Assembly: GCA_026008535.1 (NCBI GenBank)
Contig: BRKX01000017.1
Location: 11,610,501 to 11,674,500 of the forward strand
Source of the DNA: Perilla frutescens
Lineage: Eukaryota > Streptophyta > Magnoliopsida > Lamiales > Lamiaceae
Direction: 5' to 3'
Length of the DNA: 64,000 nucleotides
The notes under the pieces are model-generated. The model was not told where the DNA came from. It searched no databases and saw only the letters and a program-made list of their open reading frames with translations. Both the position numbers and the translations under genes were made by a program. This document shows positions 36,301 through 46,660 of this stretch, one piece after another. The number at the start of each line of letters is the position of its first letter. Position 1 is the first letter of the stretch.

Positions 36301-37434
36301 AAAAAAAACAAAAACATTTCTTTTAGCAAATGCTTAAAGGATGATAAGATAGTAGTAAATGTATGTATCACTCAACTAATGCACTCAATCAGTAATCTAG
36401 AGGTCTTTAACTGATCGAAAGATTGGTTTTTACAGTATTCAGAGTACTACAACTATATTGTTCCCCACAGGATAATCAAAAAAGACCAACACACCCGATA
36501 TCTATACTCTATCAAGTTCTTACCACCTCAGATGTGGAAACAGCTTGCTTTGGAGAGCTCAAAAAACTAATGACGCATTACTCGAAAAGGACTTACTTTT
36601 CATAAGCAAAAAGCCTCTCAAGTGCCAGCTTATCTCGAAGATCTATCTGCAATCAAGTACCATGAATCATAGAAATCGGAGTTAAAATTCGAAGTGTATC
36701 AAGTATAGATGACCTACTAAAAGTGGAACAGCCTCGGCGACCAACAGGCAGCAAACATATCAAGCAAAGAAAATCCCAGGCACTATCAGTATCTAACTAT
36801 CACACCAACCAAGTTAGATCATCCAAGTCTCTATCATTTCAATTCAGACACAATGGTAAAATTCGATGTTCCACAAAAAAAATTGCTAGGACTTCCAAAA
36901 AATCAAAGATCAAACAGACGAAAACTTGAAAAGATGCTGAATACAAAGGTCATCATCAAAAAGCAACAAAGTGAAACTGAATTTAACATAGCACATTAAC
37001 CCACCCAAGTTCATCACTTCAAAACTACCAAAAATCATATCTTTACACCTAAAATAAACTCTCCTTACCAAAATAAAATCATTGCAGAAAAACACATATG
37101 CAAGAATCAGCGTCGCATCATCACACATTCACACCAAAACTAGCTAGCCAAGATCAAAATTTTGCACCAACCCGCAACTCAAAATCACGAACCCAGAAAG
37201 CAAAAGAAAAATCACAGAGAAAGCGGAAGGATCCCTGAAGAAGAAGAAGACCTTGTGAAAGGAAAGGTTGGGGCCATGATCGCCGGCGAGGTCTTTGACT
37301 CTTTGGAGAGCAATCTCGGAAGAATTGTCCAATTTATCAACTACTACCGCCTTGTATCCTCCCAGAAGCAACTGCAGCACCGTGTGACTTCCGACGTAGC
37401 CGGCGCCGCCAGTCACCAGTATACTCGACGACAT
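33383..37434 (-). CDS. UDP-glucose 4-epimerase (GALE/UGE family), nine exons
   Basis: Exons in order of translation: 37434-37252, 36646-36597, 36168-36033, 35934-35833, 35586-35359, 35043-34965, 34193-34111, 33936-33845, 33476-33383. All junctions are GT-AG. The sum is 1047 nt, 348 aa, the normal plant size. The enzyme interconverts UDP-glucose and UDP-galactose in the cytosol (and UDP-xylose/UDP-arabinose in some plant isoforms), supplying galactose for cell wall and glycolipids. Visible hallmarks are the NAD-binding T-G-G-A-G-Y-V-G (residues 8-15), the S-S-S-A-T-V-Y segment with Ser129, and the catalytic Y-G-R-T-K pair Tyr153/Lys157. The C-terminal N-P-Y-G-Y is also typical. The gene appears intact; intron 8 contains an unusual hairpin. 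Confidence 0.96.
33560..33632. repeat. Hairpin inside intron 8 of the epimerase gene
   Basis: The arms CACATACCTTGATCCAAACAC and GTGTTTGGATCC...GTATGTG pair with small bulges. A second pair, GGCATATT/AATATGCT, extends to a 3-nt loop. The whole forms a nearly continuous stem of about 30 bp. Confidence 0.65.
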
Positions 37435-37556
37435 CGTTTTGTGAAGCAGTATAGAATATGAAACCCTCTATCTCTGTGACTTGTGAGAGTATTTAACTAT
37501 TTTTGTGTGCAGGAATCACTGCAGCAAGCTCGGATCAGAGTCTGCGCAGTGAGCTA

Positions 37557-37570
37557 TGCCTATATATATG
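37557..37570 (-). promoter_or_regulatory. TATA-box candidate of the epimerase gene
   Basis: The minus strand reads CATATATATAGG about 125-135 nt before the start codon, in line with a plant core promoter. Sequence match only. Confidence 0.45.
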
Positions 37571-38476
37571 TGCATGTGAGGAATGTGAGGAGAAGGAAAG
37601 CAAATTGTTATGAAACATTGACATTTATTTGGCGGTAACTCTATTTCTATAATATTTCCAGTCAAATCAGATTATTAATTGAATATAAACAGAGTATGAT
37701 TGTACAAATGAAGGGGGTAAGTCGATGCTACGCTCCCATGCAATGCTCACCCACCTCCATATTACGCCACGTGTCGAGTGTTCTGGACAAGAGTTGGATT
37801 TTCAACATTAGGCCGGTTTATGATTTTGAACTGAGTTGAAGATACGCTGCAATTCCATCCGTCCCCTCTGTTACAATTTCCATCCATCATTTAATTTCCC
37901 CTTCTCATGTCAGTTTTTTTGGTAGGAATTTTTTTATTTTTCTCCAAGCTCTCCATAGCAGGGGAGCAAATCAGAGTCATTAAATGCCAAAAATCTAATT
38001 TATCAATTATAAAATTTAAGTCCTTTCTTGGAGGTTACATATATATTGCTAATAATCTAACTTTTCAATTATGAAATTTATATCCTTTTTTTCAGAGCAT
38101 ACATAATTGTAAAGCAAAGTGGGGGTAATTTTTTATTTTTATTTTTTTTGTAATTTGACTATTATAATCCTGCAGATTAAGACATATATAGATATATTAT
38201 TAAATCAGGCGTGATGAGCATTCCCTATTCATTTTAGGGATTGAGAGATTTGTAACTGCAAATAAATTAATAAATTAAATTATCAATTATACCCTGGTCT
38301 GAATTTTTATTACGAATTTGGAATTGATATGCATTTCAATCATGAAAATTTGCGATTTTTAATCCAGAAATTTAGTTAAATTAAGAGCAACCTTTTTGTA
38401 TGTTAATCAATAAACATATCAATGAATGTCGTGCAATAAGAAAAAAATAGTAATCAATTTTGTACGGTGTGGTCCC

Positions 38477-39200
38477 CAGGGACGGATCCAGAAAATTTAA
38501 TTTAGGGAGCGAAACAGCAACTGTTCGTACTTCTTATTTATTCATTCCGCTGAGAAAGAACATTAAAAATGATACGTTTGTGAATAATTATGCATTTCAT
38601 TACTTTTTACTATGTGTGTATTTGTGAAATGACACCATTTTCATTTGTTCATTATTTCTTCTAGTGAAACGATGTCATTTTAGGATTACTTTAAACTTTC
38701 GTCTTTCTTTCCCTTCCCCAAATTAAAGAGAAAAGAATGTTGTTTTCATTAAAATAAATAACTGAAAATAATAACATAAATAATTAAAATTTCAATTGAA
38801 TTCTTTTCTAATATAAACTAATTTGTCAATTGAAGTTTAATGGGTTATGACCAACTAATTGAAATCTAATTCAACCCTACTTTGTTTAATTTGTTTTGAT
38901 TGGAAAGAGATTTGAGAGAATTTATTTAATTTGTTTTAATTTTTGTGTATTTAATTTTGTTCCAATATTTATTTATATATTTGAGTGAGGCCCAATTACT
39001 CAAGCTCAATTATATATAGACTAATATCATATATTTTTTCAAAATATATCAAGCCTAACAAAATTACCTTAAATTAAAAAATAAAATAAAATTAAGGGGG
39101 AAAAATACAATTCAACTAAATAACCCTACTAGAAAAAATTAGGGGGAGGGGGGAAGTGCCCCTCCTAGACCCCCCTTCCATCCGCCATTGGTAGTCCCTG
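38477..39200. mobile_element. Putative small TIR transposon (CAGGGAC...GTCCCTG)
   Basis: Short inverted ends CAGGGACGGATCCAG and a complementary-type end (CCGCCATTGGTAGTCCCTG). The ends resemble the widespread CAGGG(G/A)CGGA plant elements, but no target duplication is apparent and inner similarity is weak. Confidence 0.4.
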
Positions 39201-39419
39201 AATAATATAAATAAATAAAATGAATAATCTACTTAATAATTATATTTTTTATATTTTATTTTATTTCTCTCATGTAATATAAGATTTTAATTTAACATAT
39301 AATCAAACACGTACGTCTATCAATATGTAATCAAACACACCAACCAATTCAATAAGCATAAATGCATATCTTATATAAGATATATGTATATCTATGAAAA
39401 TTCATGATTGATATATAGC

Positions 39420-40910
39420 ACTAGTGAATATGTTAGATATTTATAAGTAGCTAGTAAATTTACAATATTAATACTTATAATTAATCTTATGTTATACTTA
39501 ATGCATAGTAATGCTAAGTGTGTTCTTAGTAAATACTTCTTACGATTTCTAAGTAAAAGATTTCAAATTTGTAATATTTAGTAAGTTTACAATATTTAAC
39601 ACTTATAATTAATCTTATGTTATAGTTAATGCATAGTCATTCTAAGTGTGTCGTTACTTAATACTTAGTCGATAATTCATACGATTTCTAAGTAAACGAT
39701 TTCAAAATTGTAATATTTAGTAAGTTTATAACATTTTACGCAATTTATAACAATTATAAAAATATGATTGATATATAAAACCAGTGAATATGTTAGACAT
39801 TTAGAAGTATCTACCACTGTTACAATATTAACACTTATAATTAATATTATGTTATACTTAATGCATAGTAATGCTAAGTGTGTTCTTAGTTTATACTTAA
39901 TAAATAATTTTTACGATTTCTAAGTAAAAGATTTCAAATTGGTAATATTTAGTAAGTTTAAAAGTACTTAGTAAATAATTCTTACGATTTCTAAGTAAAA
40001 GATTTCAAATTGGTAATAGTTAGTAAGTTTATAATATTTAACACTTATAATTAATCATATGTTATACTAAATGCATAGTAATGCTAAGGGTGTTGTTAGT
40101 TAATACTTAGTAAATAATTCTTAGGATTTCTAAGTAAACGATTTCAAATTTGTAATATTTAGTAAGTTTATAATAGTTAACACTTTTAATTAATCTTGTG
40201 TTATACTCAATGCATAGTAATGCTAAGTGTGTTCTTAGTTAATACCTAGTAAATAATTCTTATGATTTCTAAATAAAAGATTTCAAATTGGTAGTAGTTA
40301 GTAAGTTTATAATAGTTAACACTTTTAATTAATCTTGTGTTATACTCAATGCATAGTAATGCTAAGTGTATTCTTAGTTAATACTTAGTAAATACTTCTA
40401 AATAAAAGATTTCAAATTGGTAATAGTTAGTAAGTTTATAATATTTAACACTTATAATTAGTCTTATGTTATACTAAATGCATAGTCATGCTAAGAGTGT
40501 TGTTAGTTAATACTTAGTAAATAATTCTTAGAATTTCTAAGTAAACGATTTCAAATTTGTAATATTTAGTACATTTACAATATTAACACTTATAATTAAT
40601 CTTATGCTATACTAAATGCATAGTCATGCTAAGAGTGTTGATAGTTAATACTTAGTAAATAATTCTTAGGATTTCTAAGTAAACGATTTCAAATTTGTAA
40701 TATTTAGTATTTTACAATATTAACACTTATAATTAATCTTATGTTATACTTAATGCATAGTAATGCTAAGTGTGTTCTTAGTTAATACTTAGTGAATAAT
40801 TCTTATAATTTCTAAGTAAAAGATTTCAAATTTGTAATATTCAGTAAGTTCATAATATTTAACACTTATAATTAATCTTATGTTATACTTCATGCATAGT
40901 AATTAATCTA
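39420..40910. repeat. Tandem array, ~138-bp unit, about ten copies
   Basis: The marker ATGCATAGT recurs at 39501, 39629, 39861, 40071, 40210, 40349, 40478, 40616, 40753 and 40892. Spacings are 128, 232, 210, 139, 139, 129, 138, 137 and 139 bp. Each unit has an ATTTCTAAGTAAA(A/C)GATTTC segment and an AACACTTATAATTAATCTT segment. The unit is extremely AT-rich. The two long spacings reflect extra partial repeats. Confidence 0.9.
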
Positions 40911-41340
40911 TTTTCAGATGCACTAATATAATATAAATTAATATATTATATTATGAAATAAACAATATCACGTAATTCCAAAAATATTTTAAGAAATTAT
41001 TATATATTATTTCATTTCAGTCAAATCCACAAAAAAAAATATTTTATCCAAGTTGATTTGGTTTCAAATGTTTTAAATTTAATAATTGATAAATTAGATT
41101 ATTACCATTACGTATGCTCCAAGAAAAAATATAAATTCTAAATTTCAAACTTGATATTTTAGTTTATTAAACATAAACATAATTCAAAGTTTCCGTAAAT
41201 CATGTTCTTTTGAAAAGCTGATCTGCTCCCCTGCTATGGAAATACATTTATTCCTGGCAAAAAAGCTGACTGGATGAGGAGGGGCAATTAAATGATGGAT
41301 GGAAGTTGTAACGGAGGCAGAAATTCATCCATATTTTACG

Positions 41341-41491
41341 GTTTTATCCATGCTACAACCAATGCATGTGCATATTTGTCACAATAGATACATCTAAGTG
41401 TCATAATAGGTCTATTGAGACACTTAAGAGTGTCTCAATAGACCTATTGTGACAGAATATACACATGCATTGGTTGTAGCATGGACAAAAC
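41341..41491. repeat. Long hairpin with a 22-nt asymmetric insertion
   Basis: The arm 41341-41424 pairs with 41429-41491 around a 4-nt loop. It pairs almost perfectly except for 22 extra bases in the left arm (after CACAATAG). Confidence 0.85.
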
Positions 41492-41615
41492 CCTTCATTT
41501 GGGCAAATTCGATGCTACGATAAGTGCCTCAATAGACCTATTGTGACAGAATATACACATGCATTGGTTGTAGCATGGACAAAACCCTTCATTTGGGCAA
41601 ATTCGATGCTACGAT
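41429..41615. repeat. 93-bp direct tandem duplication, one mismatch
   Basis: Copies 41429-41521 and 41523-41615 are identical except for one T/C at the fifth base. The first copy is also the right arm of the neighbouring hairpin, so the duplication is recent. Confidence 0.9.
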
Positions 41616-42167
41616 CCCACCCATTGCTATCCCCTCGTGATATGACGACACATGTAAAGAGTTATGGACAAAAAGTTGAATTGTCAATGTGGGTTCGAAC
41701 CCAAATGAAGCATGCAACACCATCAATTCCTAATTATAAGCAACCTATTATTGTTTTTTTGACTATTCATGTTTCATGACAGATACATGCACCATGTTTT
41801 TAATTTGGATGTGCATGGATACATGTATCGGAAATATGGTAACCAATCAGATTTTTAATTACATTTTTTTTATGTTTGTATATACTATATCATATCAATG
41901 CATATTAAATATAATGGTGTTTATATTAGATGATATTATAAACATATTGATTAAATGAAAAATAATAAATATTTATTTGGGATTGACTCATCAAGGAGCA
42001 TTAAATAATAAATATTTCTTTAGAAATCATAAAAATCAACAGTGATTGAGCTAGCTCGGCAATAATAATATTTCATGTTCACGGAAATATGGGCCCCCGA
42101 ATCAAGTAACCGAAAAATACCATTTTGGGCCCAATAATGAGTGTGTGGGCCTCTACTTAATTATTTT

Positions 42168-42810
42168 GAAAAATTTTAAACATAGCCCCCATTTTTCTCT
42201 CCACAGTCTTCACTAATAAAAAAAATATAAATATTAATATAATAAGTCATTTTTACCCCCATAACCCCCAATACTTAAAAACCTAACACAATCCCCTAAA
42301 TATCATAGCCTCTGCTTGTGTTTTACAATTAACTTTTAATTATCATAGCCCCCGCTCCATAATTAAAAATAAAATAAAGAGAGAATATATGACAGACACA
42401 ATCTCGTATCATAGCCTTCGTTCATAATCTTTCTCTAGAATATTAAGTAGATAAATATCATTAAGGTATGATTAAACATAAATCTTTCTCTAGAATATTA
42501 AGTAGCTAAATGTTATTAAGGCATGATTAATATTTGCTCACCGGCTTTCTGATCGTCCATAATCTATGCAGATACAATTCAATCAACTACAATATTCAAG
42601 AAATTAATTAATGGTTTGCACAATAAATTTATCTATGATAATTAAAAGTTAATTATAAAACACAAACGGAGACTATGATATTTAGGGGGCTGTGTTAAGT
42701 TTTTAAGTATTGAGGGTTATGGGGGTAAAAATGACTTATTATATTAATATTTATATTTTTTATTAACGGGGGCTGTAAAGAGAAAAAGGGAGTTGTGTTT
42801 AGAGTTTCCC
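42168..42810. mobile_element. Non-autonomous Mutator-like element with 9-bp target duplication
   Basis: Terminal inverted repeats of about 170 bp (42168-42341 and 42640-42810) are roughly 85% alike and share blocks such as AATATTAATATAATAAGTCA and TTTTTACCCCCATAACCC. Identical 9-mers AATTATTTT (42159-42167 and 42811-42819) flank the element. The interior contains a ~54-bp direct duplication (about 42425-42530, an AATCTTTCTCTAGAATATTA unit). No coding capacity. Confidence 0.9.
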
Positions 42811-42819
42811 AATTATTTT

Positions 42820-43308
42820 TTCTTTTCTTTTTTAAAACCCCCCTCATAAAATTATATTTAATGAATTACACTCAAAAGTTTGACCATCAGAATTGAGAAT
42901 AGGGTTAGTTGTCACATTTATTCAGGCTCAACAATAAGAGATAAATTGCAATAGGAAGGTTGAGTGGCCAGACCCTTCAGAAATTCAATTTTGGCGATCT
43001 GTAATAATATGTTAGAAGAAAAGGTTGTCTTTCGACTTAAAAAAAAAAAGATGGAAGATAAGTTATAATTAAACCACCTGGTGCCAATTAATTGATGTAA
43101 TTAAAAATATCTGTATGCAGTGGTTGCAATGGCAATAAACTCATATAAGTCTCAACTATGAATTAATATTTACTTGTTACCGTTGCAGGCGGAAATGATT
43201 GAATCATGTGCTTCCATTTTAATTCAACGAACAACTATCAAAAAAGCTACATCTACATTATACCTATACCTATATACTACATAACCTGCCAAATATTCCT
43301 ACATTTCA
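42820..43308. other. Intergenic, no recognised feature
   Basis: AT-rich DNA upstream of the coiled-coil gene. It probably includes that gene's promoter and leader, but no defining element stands out. Confidence 0.4.
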
Positions 43309-43330
43309 TGAGAGAGAGAGAGAGAGAGAT
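43309..43330. repeat. (GA)n microsatellite at the start of the coiled-coil gene
   Basis: About ten GA units run directly into the chosen ATG at 43329. An in-frame ATG just upstream of the run would add a short Arg/Glu repeat. Confidence 0.9.
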
Positions 43331-44325
43331 GGAGAGAGGAGAGAAAAGTTGGGAAGAAAATGCAGAAAATTTGTGGGAAAAGTTGAGGAGAGTGGGGAAG
43401 AGAGGCACGGGGAGACACTCAACTCCCGCAGCTTCATTTTGGAGAACAAAAGAATTAATGCATGATAGTAGAAATGCCAGTTTTGGATTCATTTCCTCAA
43501 GAAAACTTGCTGCTGCTCTCTGGGACCTCCATCATTACAAGCTGCCACTTGATAACATGCGCCGCGGAGTCACTTCTGTTCCCCCTCCTCGCCGCCGCCT
43601 CCGACGCCGCCCTTATGAGGATATGGCCGCCACCGCCAAAGAACCACTTCATCCTCCGCCGCGGCCTACTCCTTCTCAGAGTTCTCACTTAGTAAATGTT
43701 TCAAGACTCCCTTTTCTCCTCTGCTAACTCTAAGCGTGCATTAATTATTATCTTTTTTGTTCTTCTTCTCGTTTTATATGTTTGATTAAAGTTGTGCTTA
43801 GTGATGAGTGGCATCAATAATCGTGTAGTTTTAGAGGGTTTTATATATAGTTATGTATTTCAATCTCGTATTTCATTTTAGTACACGTGATATGTGAAGT
43901 GATTATGTCTCGTTGTATATGATAATATGAATAAGGCAACAAAAGATTGAAACACTGCATGATATAAAGAATTGAGGTTGTTTGAGGCCAGGCACAGAAC
44001 ATACATAATTACTTGGATTTTAGCTTTATGAGTATGAGCAAAGCTGGTTGCTGGTAGACTGCAAATATGAACATTTCTCTGTTTTAATGCTGAGAAGATT
44101 CAATAGCTGCTTAAGGGTATCAGATAATATATCATTAATAGATTGGACTTGTCTGAGTTTCCACATTCATGTTCACTATTACTTTCTTATCATCCAGCCA
44201 GAAAATTCCAGCAATTTGAGGAGGATTGCTGCTGAATCACTAATGCAGCATCACCAATCAACTGAAAAGAGTCATCGTGCTACGCCAACTGTCACCTTCG
44301 AGTTGTGGCAGTTCAATGGAGGTAA

Positions 44326-44359
<34 letters not shown>

Positions 44360-46280
44360 ACCCACAGTACTACAATTTCTTTTCTTTTGTTTGATCGTGA
44401 AACTTGAAGATGTATCGATATAAATTTCATAATTTTGAAGATTGATTGTGCAACATCATTGATCAGCTGAGAAGAGTACTTATGCTATAATGTCATTTTC
44501 TGTGACTTTGCATAGATTACTTAAATTGTCAAATGCACTTCCTTTTATGTTCTAATATCTATCCTCATTTGTTTACATCATATTTATTTCACTGCTTCAA
44601 GTTGATATGAAAGAATTGTGTTTCATTAATTGTCATGAGCTTATCTGAAACTTCAATTTGCTTCTGCTAATGAAGTTATTTAACTCTCAGCATTCTAATG
44701 CAGAATATTCATTCAGTTTTGGAATTAACTTTTTAAGTACATTTCATGGCTACAATAGATACATGCTCTTTTATAAATGATTTGTTCTTTTAATTTGCAA
44801 TGCCTCTGTAATTTTCGGAGATTTTTTACTGATGACTTATCTGTTGCAGATTGCACCTTGTAACCCTGCTACCTCTTCCAGTTCAATTGAATTAAAAGGG
44901 AGAGTTGTTGAGCCAACTTATAGCTTAAGAACATCAACAGAATTGCTTAAAGTTTTGAACTGAATCTGGAGCCTGGAAGAGCAACATGTTTCCAACACAT
45001 CTCTCATCAAAGCATTGAAGAAAGAGTTGGATCGTGCTCGTTTCCATGCAAAAGAGTTGGCCAGGGAGCAGCAAGGTAGTCGGCATGAAATTGATGGGAT
45101 GATGAAGCATATTACTGGGGATAAACTACTTAGAAAGAACAAGGAGCAGGAAAGAATCAGTGCAGCAGTTCAGTCCGTGAGAGAGGAACTTGATAATGAG
45201 AGGGGGTTGAGGAATCACTCGGAGAGCTTACAAAGAAATTTAGGTCAGGAGCTTTATGAGGTGAAAACTTCTCTAGCTAGCATTTCTAAGGAACTGGAGA
45301 AGGAAAGGATGTCGCGCGGTCTCTTGGAAGACCTCTGCGATGAGTTAGCATGGGGATTAATTGATTGCGAAAAAGAAAAGCAAGGTCTGAGACAGAAATC
45401 TGGTGAAGACTTGAGTGAGAGAGGTGATCATGATCAGTTGATTCTTCGTATATCTCAAGCCCACAAATGGATGCAAGTGAAGCAGGAACATTGGCACGAT
45501 GTTGCTGAAAAGAACAGAACCATTGACATGTTGAGCTCTGAAATTGAAACTTTTCTCCAGATTGAAAGAAATAGTAAAACAAAGATTCATGGTACTGTGG
45601 AATCAATCCCACTGAATGTCGGTGCTAGTGCTCCTCGAGGTGATGATGAGGATGAGGATGCGGATGATGATGGCTCTTCAAGTAGTGAATCCAGTCTAAA
45701 ACCACAAGAACAGAAATTCCAAGAAAACCATGGCGTGGAAATGCTAATGCAAAAGGAGTTGGTGGAAAAACTCAAGTCTTCTGATAGTACAAGAGCATTG
45801 AGTCCATTGAGGTCACAGGCAAAATGTGAAGAACATTTGGCACGAGCAATGCCATATGGTGGAAGTAGAAACCAGGTTGAAGATGTGGAGCAGATTACAG
45901 ATGAAGCAGCAAAAGACCATATTTCTGAACATAAGCACGAGTCTGAAGGAATAAGCAAACTAGATTCGAACTATGAGACTGACAACTTAATCAGAAATTA
46001 TTATTCATTTTTAGAAAGTGGAATGCAGTCTAATGAAGATCGTGAGGTGGCTTCTTCCTTCTGGAGGAGTTTCCAAAGTCCAGCACGCAAATGGACTGAA
46101 AAGCTGCCTTCTCAGGATCTAGACATTTCAGAGACACCATTGAAATTTCTCCCTGAGATGAAGGAGAGTACCTTGAGAGCAAAGGCAGTCAAAGCAAGAA
46201 CAAGGGATCAAAAGTCATGCTCACGCCAAACAGCTTCGATTTACCCTTCCAGAGATGAATGGTTTATTGTTCCTGGCTAG
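43329..46280 (+). pseudogene. At5g41620-like coiled-coil protein gene, carrying a frameshift and a premature stop
   Basis: Three exons are recognisable: 43329-43691, 44198-44321 and 44850-46280. Exon 1 has the family's V-G-K-R-G...S-T-P and S-S-R-K-L-A-A-A-L-W-D blocks. Exon 2 has the L-R-R-I-A-A-E-S-L-M-Q-H-H-Q block. Exon 3 encodes a long coiled coil (about 44980-45400), an acidic patch (E-D-E-D-A-D-D-D near 45650) and a Ser-rich tail. In Arabidopsis this family is of unknown function. Two lesions are visible. Exon 2 carries a frameshift, so its 124 nt cannot join exon 3 in frame. A TGA at 44961-44963 also interrupts the conserved T-S-T-E-L-L-K-V-L-N...I-W-S-L-E-E-Q segment. Downstream, 421 codons remain open from 45015, which suggests recent decay or use of an internal start. 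Confidence 0.7.
44327..44352. repeat. (AC)n microsatellite in intron 2
   Basis: About thirteen AC units just after the donor of exon 2. Confidence 0.9.
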
Positions 46281-46660
46281 CATTTAACGTTGTACCTTAT
46301 CATTCTCCCACAATCACAGGCATACACATAATGCAATGTATTGCCACATGGCAGTAGAGTATTATTTTCTAAATATTCAAACATTTCTTGATATTTGAAG
46401 CAGAAGTGGTAGGAAATAAAATATCTAAATTCTAAAGGACACCTTAGTTTCTTTTAACTGAAAATGGATTGTATATTAATTCACAATTAAGTCTAATGTA
46501 GTAGTATAGCTTTTGCTATTAATGTTGTAACTATTTGAGGTAGCTCTGACTGAATGTAAGGTGAACTATTAATCTATTACCAAACGTGTTACTCTAACTG
46601 AATCTGATTATTGCAGCCATAGTTGTCTAAGGAGAAAGAACTCAAGCCTCCATCATTTGA

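Larger units (their letters stand above)
37859..41315. mobile_element. Large inverted-repeat element enclosing a tandem array
   Basis: Two imperfect inverted arms of about 230-245 bp (37859-38090 and 41070-41315) share several blocks: TCCATCCATCATTTAATT, a CCTCATC/CTTCTCATG tract, CCATAGCAGGGGAGCA, CTTGGAG(G/C), and TAATAATCTAA. Between them lie a nested TIR-like element (38477-39200) and the ~138-bp tandem array (about 39420-40910). No transposase is present. Arm length suggests a Mutator-like or Foldback element. No clear target duplication was found. Confidence 0.6.

Noticed and set aside
39420..40910. Regular repeats resembling a CRISPR array
   Set aside because: The units are about 138 bp, wholly repetitive without unique spacers, in plant nuclear DNA; this is a tandem satellite.
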